A DNA stretch of 64,000 nucleotides from an uncultured Aquimarina sp. (GTDB taxonomy: Bacteria > Bacteroidota > Bacteroidia > Flavobacteriales > Flavobacteriaceae), in assembly GCA_947503835.1 (NCBI GenBank), contig CANNFM010000018.1, forward strand, positions 1 to 64,000, written 5' to 3'. The position numbers and the translations under genes were made by a program. Below are positions 55,339 to 63,560 of the stretch, in pieces (position 1 is the stretch's first letter; every line of letters starts with the position of its first letter). The notes under the pieces are model-generated. The model ran no database searches and had not been told where the DNA came from. It saw only the letters and a list, made by a program, of their open reading frames with translations.

Positions 55339-58300
55339 TTATTGTTTTATGATTCTCAATGTTTTTGAAGTTCCCTGGTTGATAGACACAAAGTATATTC
55401 CCGCAGGTAACGCTTGCATAGGTAATTCTACTTTGTTAGCTGTGATATCATACACTCCAGAAGATACGTTCATTCCTAGTGCATTATGAATCTCAATAGC
55501 TACAGTATCATCATCAGCATTAGGGATGTTTAGTGTTACATTAGCTTTGGTTGGGTTAGGGTATAGGCTTATATTTCCTAAGTTACCAATCGTTGTTGAT
55601 AATTTACCCTGACACGCCGCTTTACTAGAGAATACTTCAACTACACCTCCATTTTTAGCATCGACTACAAAACTATTGGTGTTGTATTCACCCACTACTT
55701 TATTATTGATAGTAACAGTATATGGTGCCGTACCTGATTGGATATCAACAAACATTTTGTTATTGATATTGTCGATCGTTGTTTTACCTTCTAATACAGG
55801 AGCCTCTTCGATGACAAATTCATAACATTTTTGGCAGTCTGCAATTCCTGCAATGGCAATACACAATGGATAGGTTCCCGGTACTAAATCAGGTATAACA
55901 AGATCAGAAGTAAAAGGATAATCTTCTCCATTGAATGTTGCTATGTAATTAAGACTTTCTATTGCATTGATGCTTAGAATACCGTTGTTTTTATCGGAAC
56001 AGGTTTCATTAGCTAACTGTATTTGGAAATTATTATCATCTAAATCATCGATAAAACAATCTCCAGTTATGCTTACTGTAGCGGTTTGTTGAGAAACATT
56101 TCCATTAACATCGGTAATGGTAAGTGTTACGATGTTGTCTCCAGTGTTTCTGATGTTAAACGTATTTGGCGAAACTACCATCGTATCGATTCCACAATTC
56201 TCAAAGACTCCACTAGTAGGTACAAAAGCAACATAATCATTTGTAGCTCCCCAGTTAGATGCATTACGACCGGGAACAATAATAGCAGCTGTACCATCTA
56301 TATTTTCTAACCCTTGGGTTTTATCATCTCCGGTTAACGGAATGTTAATAGTATGGATCTCAATACGATTCGTTCCTTCAAATAGTTTTACTTGGGTAGT
56401 TGTAATGTCAGTATCATCATCAATATGAGTCACACTATCCCAATCCATAATCAGAATTCGATTAGGTGCAGTCCCAATAGTGGTATAACTCATAGTTCCT
56501 CCGTCTTCGGGATTTATATCATTCCAGTCAAAGGCGATCAGGTTGTTTGGAGTACTAGTATCTGGCAAGGATTGTCCGTTACAACACCCATCATCTCCTT
56601 CATCAGAAAAAGTGATAAATCCGTTTGATGAAATATAAAACTCAGTATATCTATTTCCATAGAAACCAAACTCGAAACCAATAGGTAATGCAGCTGTAAG
56701 TTCGTCATCTTCTAAAACAACTTCGGTTCCTGTAGCGCTTATATCCACACGATCCAATGTACCCGAAGTTTCTACAGTATAGTCACGAGCCAATAGATCT
56801 GGACCTAAGACGTCTTGTGGGGTTATTGTTGCTGTATCCTCAAAGTTTGTTAATGTAAGGGTTACATCTTTGGTATTAAACAAAGGTGCTCTGGTATCAA
56901 CCACAGATACATCATAACTACATGATACGGTAGCTCCTGTATTATCAAGGGTGTCATAGGTATACGTTGTGGTACTTCCAACAGCTAACAGTGTTCCACT
57001 CGCAGGCCCGGCGGTGATGTTGCTGGCACATGGATAGTTGTATACGGCTCCACAGGCAGTAGGATCACTTTCTAAAGTAAAGTTTGAAGGGCATGAAGGT
57101 ATTGTAATAGTAACTGTAGTCGTACAACTTACAGAATTTCTGTTTCGATCAAAAACCGTTACCGTTACAGTGTTATCTCCTAAATCGGCACAAGTAAATG
57201 TGCTTTTGTCAAATTGAATACGATCTACAGAACAATTATCTGTAGCACTTAAAAGAATATTATCTTCTGTAATAATAGCGTTACCAGTTGCGTCTAATGC
57301 TAAAGTAAATGGGGCAACACATTCTATAACAGGGCTAATAGGATCATTGACAGATACAATTATACCACTTATACTTACATTTCCATTTGTATCTGTGGCT
57401 GTAAGTCTTACGAAATTAGGTCTACGGACATTATCACAATCAAAATCTGTTTGACTTAATGTTAGACTTTGTAACCCACAATCATCAGTGGCACTAGCAT
57501 TTAGATCTGCTAATGTGATCGAGGCGTTACCTGTAGCGTCCAGATCAACGCTTACATTTCTATCTGCAGTAATTACAGGAGCAGATTCGGTAATAATAAC
57601 TGTTACATCAATAACAGTGCTGTTGTTTTGACCATCTGTTGCGGTGAGTTGGATGATATTATTACCAATATTGGTACAATCAAAGTTAGTTTGACTTAAA
57701 CTAAGACTAGGAGTAGTACAATTGTCTGTAATGGTTAATCCAAAATCTGTTGGAGCTACTGTAAGATTCCCACTTGCATCCAAACTGGTAGTAAGTGTAG
57801 TTGTACCTGCCGGCGATAGATCTCCGCGAACCCAAACTCTATGAATTGTACTTGCGGCATTGATGGCAAAATCATCAACTTCCCAACGAGAACCTCCTGC
57901 ACGAATTCCCCAATGATAATTCCCTGCAGTCCAAAACGGGAAATTGGTTAGTGCGAGATCCCCTTGATTTGCCCATTCATGATAAGCTTGAGCGGGAATA
58001 TTAGCAGAATGGTTTGATAATACAGTATGATTTGATACTTCATTAATTCGATCAAAAGAAGCTGTTCCTGTTTTTACATAATTTAATACTCCTTGAAAGC
58101 TTGTCTTAAAGTTGATTACACGATTATGTCCCGTGGTTACTCCATAAAATCGCATTTCTTCAAAATCAATAGCAGCTGCCAAAGCATTACCCATATGTCC
58201 CCAATTAGTGGTTCCGGCTTCATTATCGCCTAGGGTAGAAGATCCTAATAAAGGTAAATCGGTGTTTCGTACTGTTAGGTTAGAATTATCACCAGCTATA

Positions 58301-58572
58301 TGTACATAATTCAAGATCATTAACCAGCCACCACCATCGGTATCATTATCTAATGCTCCTTGAAACGTACTTCCGTTAAAATTGAAGTAGTACGTACCGC
58401 TAGGAACACCACCTACCGTGGTTTGTAATAAATTTCGAAAAGGGCTAGCAAGAGTTCCATCTCCTGCAGTTTCAATTACTGGGGGAGTAGTATCTTGCCC
58501 AGGCCCACATTGTGCTTGTGCGTTATAAGCAATACAAAAAGATGCTAATAATAATAGTAGTAGTTTTTTCAT
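55339..58572 (-). CDS. T9SS type A adhesin with fibrinogen-like N-terminus, cassette 2
   Basis: A 1077-residue secreted protein. Signal peptide ~1-20 (NAQAQ), then a fibrinogen-related-like domain (~35-255: YYFNFNGSTFQGALDNDTDGGGWLM, LNYVHIAGDN, WGHMGNALAAAIDF, IHRVWVRGD). HYR/SprB-like domains follow (LSATDNCSV, VTVFDRNRNSVSC, SCPSNFTLESDPTACGAVYNYPC), then a nidogen-like domain (IGFEFGFYGNRYTEFYISSNGFITF...NNLIAFDWNDINP), the shared cysteine module (NETCSDKNNG...CQKCYEFVIEEAPVLEGKT) and a type A sorting domain (LYPNPTKANVTLNI). The last ~300 residues are almost identical to the cassette 1 adhesin, while the middle differs. Promoter: 58620-58647. Confidence 0.88.
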   Translation of the reverse strand: MKKLLLLLLASFCIAYNAQAQCGPGQDTTPPVIETAGDGTLASPFRNLLQTTVGGVPSGTYYFNFNGSTFQGALDNDTDGGGWLMILNYVHIAGDNSNLTVRNTDLPLLGSSTLGDNEAGTTNWGHMGNALAAAIDFEEMRFYGVTTGHNRVINFKTSFQGVLNYVKTGTASFDRINEVSNHTVLSNHSANIPAQAYHEWANQGDLALTNFPFWTAGNYHWGIRAGGSRWEVDDFAINAASTIHRVWVRGDLSPAGTTTLTTSLDASGNLTVAPTDFGLTITDNCTTPSLSLSQTNFDCTNIGNNIIQLTATDGQNNSTVIDVTVIITESAPVITADRNVSVDLDATGNASITLADLNASATDDCGLQSLTLSQTDFDCDNVRRPNFVRLTATDTNGNVSISGIIVSVNDPISPVIECVAPFTLALDATGNAIITEDNILLSATDNCSVDRIQFDKSTFTCADLGDNTVTVTVFDRNRNSVSCTTTVTITIPSCPSNFTLESDPTACGAVYNYPCASNITAGPASGTLLAVGSTTTYTYDTLDNTGATVSCSYDVSVVDTRAPLFNTKDVTLTLTNFEDTATITPQDVLGPDLLARDYTVETSGTLDRVDISATGTEVVLEDDELTAALPIGFEFGFYGNRYTEFYISSNGFITFSDEGDDGCCNGQSLPDTSTPNNLIAFDWNDINPEDGGTMSYTTIGTAPNRILIMDWDSVTHIDDDTDITTTQVKLFEGTNRIEIHTINIPLTGDDKTQGLENIDGTAAIIVPGRNASNWGATNDYVAFVPTSGVFENCGIDTMVVSPNTFNIRNTGDNIVTLTITDVNGNVSQQTATVSITGDCFIDDLDDNNFQIQLANETCSDKNNGILSINAIESLNYIATFNGEDYPFTSDLVIPDLVPGTYPLCIAIAGIADCQKCYEFVIEEAPVLEGKTTIDNINNKMFVDIQSGTAPYTVTINNKVVGEYNTNSFVVDAKNGGVVEVFSSKAACQGKLSTTIGNLGNISLYPNPTKANVTLNIPNADDDTVAIEIHNALGMNVSSGVYDITANKVELPMQALPAGIYFVSINQGTSKTLRIIKQ

Positions 58573-58619
58573 AATAAGGGGGTTATAAAAATTAATTGTT
58601 TAATTGTTGTTTCTTACTC

Positions 58620-58647
58620 TAATACAGTCAAGTTTCGGGATACCCTA
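58620..58647 (-). promoter_or_regulatory. ECF-type promoter, adhesin of cassette 2
   Basis: On the minus strand TAGGGTA, 13 bp, CTGTATTA, about 48 bp before the adhesin start. Identical over all 28 bp to the element at 62557-62584. Confidence 0.78.
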
Positions 58648-58740
58648 TTTTTATTTTTTTAATTGGTAATAAAAATGATTGGGAATTTAAATTTTTGCAA
58701 AAAGCTAATTCATTTGCGGATATAGATCATATAATCCTCC

Positions 58741-59433
58741 TTATTGTGTTCTAAAATCCCAAACCTGGCTAATTGCAACCCCATGTTTAGGGTCTTTGGC
58801 CACCACTCTCCAATAATAGGTTGTGCCTGAAGATACTGCTACATCAAATGTAGTAGTATCCAGGTTTTCTGCTAATAATTGAGGAGGGTCGGACTCGCCA
58901 AAGTATACATCGTATACTAATGCATCATTGTCATTATCAGAAGCATTCCAATGTAATGATACTGTACTTCCTGTTACCATTTCTCCTGAAGCAGGACTTG
59001 CTGTTGAAGAAACTGTAGGAATTGTATTTGTACTGGCTTCTGGCTCTGTGATAAAGGTTAACACACTAGAATATGGGCTCTTATATCCTTTACTGTTTAG
59101 AGCTTTTACTCTCCAGAAATAAGAGCTTCCTCTTTCTAAAGTAAAAGTAGCCGTTGGTTGATCGGTTACTGCCGTAAATACTATTTGATTAAATGCTTCA
59201 TCTGAAGCAATTTCTACCAAGTAACTAATGGTACCCAGGGCAATAGTTGTTGATGTAGTCCAATCGAACTCCAGGTTAAAATTGGTACATACTAAATTGT
59301 TAGTAGGGTATAGTAAACCGGGGGTGGTTGGCTCTACGCTAAGATTCTGTAAAGAATCTACTAGTATACTCTCTTTTTCGGTACATGAGCATAACAGTAT
59401 CATACTCAATATGGCGATATATAAATTTTTCAT
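58741..59433 (-). CDS. Double-FnIII surface lipoprotein, cassette 1
   Basis: A 230-residue lipoprotein (LLCSC lipobox, C17) with two FnIII-like domains, ~96% identical to the cassette 2 lipoprotein. The differences cluster in the signal peptide and in domain 2 (SPASGEMVTG, SLHWNAS, NDALVY, ESDPP). It starts 76 bp after its adhesin, with an imperfect hairpin between. It ends shortly before the 58695 boundary word GCAAAAAGCTAATTCATTTG, which recurs at 54523 after the cassette 2 lipoprotein and marks one edge of the duplicated unit. No terminator as clear as that of cassette 2 is seen, so read-through into the cassette 2 promoter region is possible. Confidence 0.82.
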   Translation of the reverse strand: MKNLYIAILSMILLCSCTEKESILVDSLQNLSVEPTTPGLLYPTNNLVCTNFNLEFDWTTSTTIALGTISYLVEIASDEAFNQIVFTAVTDQPTATFTLERGSSYFWRVKALNSKGYKSPYSSVLTFITEPEASTNTIPTVSSTASPASGEMVTGSTVSLHWNASDNDNDALVYDVYFGESDPPQLLAENLDTTTFDVAVSSGTTYYWRVVAKDPKHGVAISQVWDFRTQ

Positions 59434-59469
59434 GGGTATATTGTATTTGCTTTTTAATAGCTGTTTGAT

Positions 59470-59496
59470 TCCCCTCGCTCTAGAAAAGCAAGGGGA
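59470..59496 (-). terminator. Intercistronic hairpin, cassette 1
   Basis: The arms TCCCCTCGCT (59470-59479) and AGCAAGGGGA (59487-59496) pair with one C-A mismatch. Homologous to the perfect hairpin of cassette 2, so it is slightly weaker here. Confidence 0.55.
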
Positions 59497-59509
59497 GAGG
59501 TAATTATCT

Positions 59510-62509
59510 TTATTGTTTTATGATTCTCAATGTTTTTGAAGTTCCCTGGTTGATCGTCACAAAGTATATTCCCGCAGGTAACGCTTGCATAGGTAATTCT
59601 ACTTTGTTAGCTGTGATATCATACACCCCAGAAGATACAGTCATTCCTAGTGCATTATGAATCTCAATAGCTACAGTATCATCATCAGCATTAGGGATGT
59701 TTAGTGTTACATTAGCTTTGGTTGGGTTAGGGTATAGGCTTATATTTCCTAAGTTACCAATCGTTGTTGATAATTTACCCTGACACGCCGCTTTGCTGGA
59801 GAATACTTCTACTACACCTCCATTTTTAGGATCGACTACAAAACTATTGGTGTTGTATTCACCCACTACTTTATTATTGATAGTAACAGTATATGGTGCC
59901 GTACCTGATTGGATATCAATAAACACTTTGTTATTGATGTTATCCATCGTTGTTTTACCCTCTAAGACAGGTGCCTCTTCGATGACAAATTCATAACATT
60001 TTTGGCAGTCTGCAATTCCTGCAATGGCAATACACAATGGATAGGTTCCCGGTACTAAATCAGGTATAACAAGATCAGAAGTAAAAGGATAATCTTCTCC
60101 ATTGAATGTTGCTATGTAATTAAGACTTTCTATTGCATTGATGCTTAGAATACCGTTGTTTTTATCGGAACAGGTTTCATTAGCTAACTGTATTTGGAAA
60201 TTATTATCATCTAAATCATCGATAAAACAATCTCCGGTTATGCTTACTGTAGCGGTTTGTTGAGAAACATTTCCATTAACATCGGTAATGGTAAGTGTTA
60301 CGATGTTGTCTCCTGTATTTCTGATGTTAAACGTATTTGGAGAAACTACCATCGTATCGATTCCACAATTGTCAAAGACTCCACTAGTAGGTACAAAAGC
60401 AACATAATCATTGGTTGTTGTCCAAACGCTGGCATTACGTCCAGGAACCACAACTGCAGCAGTACCATCGATATTTTCTATTCCTTGAGTTTTATTATTT
60501 CCTGCATCAAAAGTACTTTCCCCATGTATTTCAATACGATTTGTACCTTCAAATAGTTTTATTTGTGTGGTCGTCGCATCTGGTGTCGTATCATAGTAAT
60601 GTACCGCATCAAAATCTATAATGGCGATACGATTAGGTGCGGTACCTGTAGTGGTATAGCGTATAGTTCCGCCTCGCGTAGGATTAATATCGGTCCAGTC
60701 ATAAGCAATTAGATTGTTTGGTTCACTGGTATCTGGTAAGGATTGACCACCACAACATCCATCTTCTCCTTCATCAGAAAAAGTGATAAATCCATTTGAG
60801 GAAATATAAAATTCTGTATATCTATTTCCATAGAAACCAAACTCAAAGCCAATAGGTAATGCTGAAGTTAGGTCATCATCATCTAAAACTACTTCGGTTC
60901 CTGTAGTACTAATATCTACACGATCAAATGTACCCGTAGTTTCTACGGTATAGTCGCGAGCCAGTGGATCTGCACCTAAAATATCTTGAGGAGTTACAGT
61001 AACAGTATCCTCAAAGTTTGCAAGTGTAAGTGTGGCGTCTTTCGTATTAAATAATGGTGCATGTGTATCATTGACAGTTACCGAAAAACTACACTGACTG
61101 GTAGTACCGTCTGCTTTGGTGATTTCTAAAATAGTATTAGTTGTACCTATAGGGAACAAGCTACCACTTGCCAGTCCAGATATCAATGTACCGCATCCTG
61201 CATAGTCTACAACGGCTCCACAACTATTGGGGTCATTATCTACTATAATATCTGATGGGCAACTTACATCTACCGTTACTGTAGTGCTACATGTGGTTGC
61301 GTTTCCTGAATCATCTGTTACTGTTAGGGTTACTATATTATCTCCAATATGAGTACAGTCAAATTCTGTTGTATCTATAGAAGCTGTCGCATTGCAATTA
61401 TCACTATATCCAGCACTAATGTCGTCCACGGTGATACTCGCCTTTCCAAATTCATCCAATAGCAATGTAAAAGGAGCTACACATTGTACAACTGGAGGTA
61501 TAGGATCTTTAATGGTTATGGTAATATTAGCAGTACGGCTATTTCCATTAGCATCAGTTGCTGTGATTGTTAGGCTATTATCCCCGACATGAGTACAATC
61601 AAAATCAGTTTGACTCAGAGTGATGTTTTGCACTCCACAATTATCTGTAGCGGTTATTGCCAAATCTGTAGGAGTCAAAGAAACTGTATTCGTTACTGGA
61701 TCTAGTTCGAACACCAGGCTTTGTGGAGTTTTAGTTACAGGAGAGAGATCTCCTTTTACCCATACCCTATGAATTGTATTATTTACATCTCCTACTCTGT
61801 CATCTACATCCCAGCTACCTCCGATATTCCACTGATAAAAACCAGCAGGGAATCGAAAAGGAGAACTGGTCAACGCATAATCTCCTTGGTTTTGATTGCC
61901 TTGGTTTGTAATAGCTGGAAGATTCCCCGAATGGTCGCTATAAAGCTCACTACCTGTAAGGGGATCAAGCCTTCCTATTCCTGATTTTACATATTGGATA
62001 CCTCGCGGTAATGTTGTAAATAATCCACTATTGGTTTCGAAATGTATGATCCTGTTATGTCCTGATGTTTCTCCATAAAAACGCAAATGAGTAAAATCAA
62101 TTGCCGCTGCTAATGAATTGCTAAAATGTCCCCAGTTTTCAGTTCCAGACTCATCATCACCGAGAGCAGAACTATTCAATAATGGCACATTAGCTGAGCG
62201 AACTTGAAGTGCTGGGTTGGTACCTCCCTGGTGTACATAGTTTAATACCATTAACCAACCACCTCCTGCAGTATCATTATCCAGTTCTGCCTGAAAAGTA
62301 TTTCCTTCAAAAGTAAAATAGTACCTTCCGCTAGGATAAGAATTTACTACTTGTGGAAGTAAAGAAGTAAATGGATCACTTATAGTTCCGGTTCCGTAGG
62401 CTCCTATAGAAATTGTGGGAGCAGTGATATCTTGCCCAGGCCCACATTGTGCTTGTGAGCTATAAATGCATAGAAAAAGGGCAAATAGCAATAGTAGTTG
62501 TTTTTTCAT
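59510..62509 (-). CDS. T9SS type A adhesin with fibrinogen-like N-terminus, cassette 1
   Basis: A 999-residue secreted protein, paralogue of the cassette 2 adhesin but 78 residues shorter. Signal peptide ~1-20 (SSQAQ), fibrinogen-related-like domain (~30-255: YYFTFEGNTFQAELDNDTAGGGWLM, WGHFSNSLAAAIDF, IHRVWVKGD), one fewer HYR/SprB-like domain (TDNCGVQNITLSQTDFDC, CPSDIIVDNDPNSCGAVVDY), nidogen-like domain (IGFEFGFYGNRYTEFY), shared cysteine module, and a type A sorting domain (LYPNPTKANVTLNI). It is divergent from the ECF sigma gene. Its promoter (62557-62584) is the closest surface-gene copy of the ECF-type element to that sigma factor. Confidence 0.88.
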   Translation of the reverse strand: MKKQLLLLFALFLCIYSSQAQCGPGQDITAPTISIGAYGTGTISDPFTSLLPQVVNSYPSGRYYFTFEGNTFQAELDNDTAGGGWLMVLNYVHQGGTNPALQVRSANVPLLNSSALGDDESGTENWGHFSNSLAAAIDFTHLRFYGETSGHNRIIHFETNSGLFTTLPRGIQYVKSGIGRLDPLTGSELYSDHSGNLPAITNQGNQNQGDYALTSSPFRFPAGFYQWNIGGSWDVDDRVGDVNNTIHRVWVKGDLSPVTKTPQSLVFELDPVTNTVSLTPTDLAITATDNCGVQNITLSQTDFDCTHVGDNSLTITATDANGNSRTANITITIKDPIPPVVQCVAPFTLLLDEFGKASITVDDISAGYSDNCNATASIDTTEFDCTHIGDNIVTLTVTDDSGNATTCSTTVTVDVSCPSDIIVDNDPNSCGAVVDYAGCGTLISGLASGSLFPIGTTNTILEITKADGTTSQCSFSVTVNDTHAPLFNTKDATLTLANFEDTVTVTPQDILGADPLARDYTVETTGTFDRVDISTTGTEVVLDDDDLTSALPIGFEFGFYGNRYTEFYISSNGFITFSDEGEDGCCGGQSLPDTSEPNNLIAYDWTDINPTRGGTIRYTTTGTAPNRIAIIDFDAVHYYDTTPDATTTQIKLFEGTNRIEIHGESTFDAGNNKTQGIENIDGTAAVVVPGRNASVWTTTNDYVAFVPTSGVFDNCGIDTMVVSPNTFNIRNTGDNIVTLTITDVNGNVSQQTATVSITGDCFIDDLDDNNFQIQLANETCSDKNNGILSINAIESLNYIATFNGEDYPFTSDLVIPDLVPGTYPLCIAIAGIADCQKCYEFVIEEAPVLEGKTTMDNINNKVFIDIQSGTAPYTVTINNKVVGEYNTNSFVVDPKNGGVVEVFSSKAACQGKLSTTIGNLGNISLYPNPTKANVTLNIPNADDDTVAIEIHNALGMTVSSGVYDITANKVELPMQALPAGIYFVTINQGTSKTLRIIKQ

Positions 62510-62556
62510 AATAAGGGGGCTATAAAAATTAATTGTTTACTTGTTGTTTCTTACTC

Positions 62557-62584
62557 TAATACAGTCAAGTTTCGGGATACCCTA
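62557..62584 (-). promoter_or_regulatory. ECF-type promoter, adhesin of cassette 1
   Basis: On the minus strand TAGGGTA, 13 bp, CTGTATTA, about 48 bp before the adhesin start. The rest of the 62510-62925 gap holds the direct repeat at 62782-62805 and the sigma gene leader, and nothing else recognised. Confidence 0.78.
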
Positions 62585-62781
62585 TTTTTATTTTTAAATT
62601 TTATAGAGCCTTGAAAAATTGATGAGAATCAGATTTTTAATTCATTCTTCGTGAGAAAGTAGAATGATCGTATGATTTTTAGAAAAGTTGTAGGTTAAAT
62701 ATTCGGTGTTCATAATGATAAAGTTTTGGGGGATAAGAATGCAAAAATATACACCGATGTATACATATTGGTTAAAACTTA

Positions 62782-62805
62782 CCCCTACAAATACCCCTAC
62801 AAAAA
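62782..62805. promoter_or_regulatory. 12-bp direct repeat, operator candidate
   Basis: ACCCCTACAAAT (62782-62793) then ACCCCTACAAAA (62794-62805), identical to 39409-39432. It lies between the cassette 1 adhesin and the divergent sigma factor gene and could serve either. Confidence 0.5.
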
Positions 62806-62925
62806 TTTGAAAATTGATGAATAACAGCAGTTTACAATGACTCTGAAAAAATTACGCCTGTTGAAACGTTCTAGCTTTATGTTTTTTTAATAGCTTTGAA
62901 CATTGTAGTATAATTTCTTTTTCCC

Positions 62926-63447
62926 ATGTTCGACAAAAAGCAATCTGTTTGTGAAGAAAAGAATTTCGACACGCTATTCAATACTCATTTTGAATCAGCA
63001 AGAAATTATCTATACTACAAATGTGGAGATATACAGCAAGCAGAAGACATCGTACAAGATGCTTTTATAAAATTATGGAAACAATGTGCCGATATCATAT
63101 ATGAAACGGCTAAATCCCTCATTTTTAAGATATGCAACAATGCACTTTTGAATGAATTTGCTCATAAAAAAGTGGTATTACGATATGAAGCTATGCCAAG
63201 AGATGATAAAGATCACGAAAGCCCTGATTTTGTTTTAGAAACCGAAGAATTTAGAATCAAGTTAGAACAAGCGATCTCTAAATTGTCAGACAAAGAACGT
63301 GAAGTGTTTTTATTAAGTAGAATCGATAAGAAAACATATAAAGAGATCGCAGAGATTACTAATATTACTGTAAAAGCGGTAGAAAGGCGTATGAGTAATG
63401 CTTTTATTAACCTTAGAAAATTGTTAGGTAAAGATTTTAGAATTTAA
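62926..63447 (+). CDS. ECF sigma factor, Bacteroidota FecI-like
   Basis: A 173-residue sigma-70 family protein. Region 2 is visible at ~17-80 (NTHFESARNYLYYKCGDIQQAEDIVQDAFIKLWKQ) and region 4 at ~110-165 (LEQAISKLSDKEREVFLLSRIDKKTYKEIAEITNITVKAVERRMSNAFINLRKLL). Size and the downstream FecR-like gene place it in the FecI/FecR-type group, where an outer-membrane signal normally frees the sigma factor through the anti-sigma protein. No SusC/TonB receptor is in view; the gene beyond the anti-sigma factor is outside the window. The TAGGGTA-N13-CTGTAnTA elements at five nearby promoters, one directly after this gene, are its likely targets (inference). Confidence 0.92.
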   Translation: MFDKKQSVCEEKNFDTLFNTHFESARNYLYYKCGDIQQAEDIVQDAFIKLWKQCADIIYETAKSLIFKICNNALLNEFAHKKVVLRYEAMPRDDKDHESPDFVLETEEFRIKLEQAISKLSDKEREVFLLSRIDKKTYKEIAEITNITVKAVERRMSNAFINLRKLLGKDFRI

Positions 63448-63451
63448 AAAA

Positions 63452-63479
63452 TAGGGTAATTTATTGTTTAGCTGTATTA
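63452..63479 (+). promoter_or_regulatory. ECF-type promoter upstream of the FecR-like gene
   Basis: TAGGGTA (63452-63458), 13 bp, CTGTATTA (63472-63479), starting 5 bp after the sigma stop codon and ~80 bp before the FecR-like ATG. Boxes and spacing equal those of the four surface-gene elements, while the spacer is unrelated. That makes common descent by duplication less likely and function more likely. Confidence 0.72.
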
Positions 63480-63560
63480 TAGATATAGAGGTGAAAATGA
63501 TGAGGATTAAAAAGAGTATGAACATGAATTACCGAAAGTAAAAAACACTTTCTAACTATT

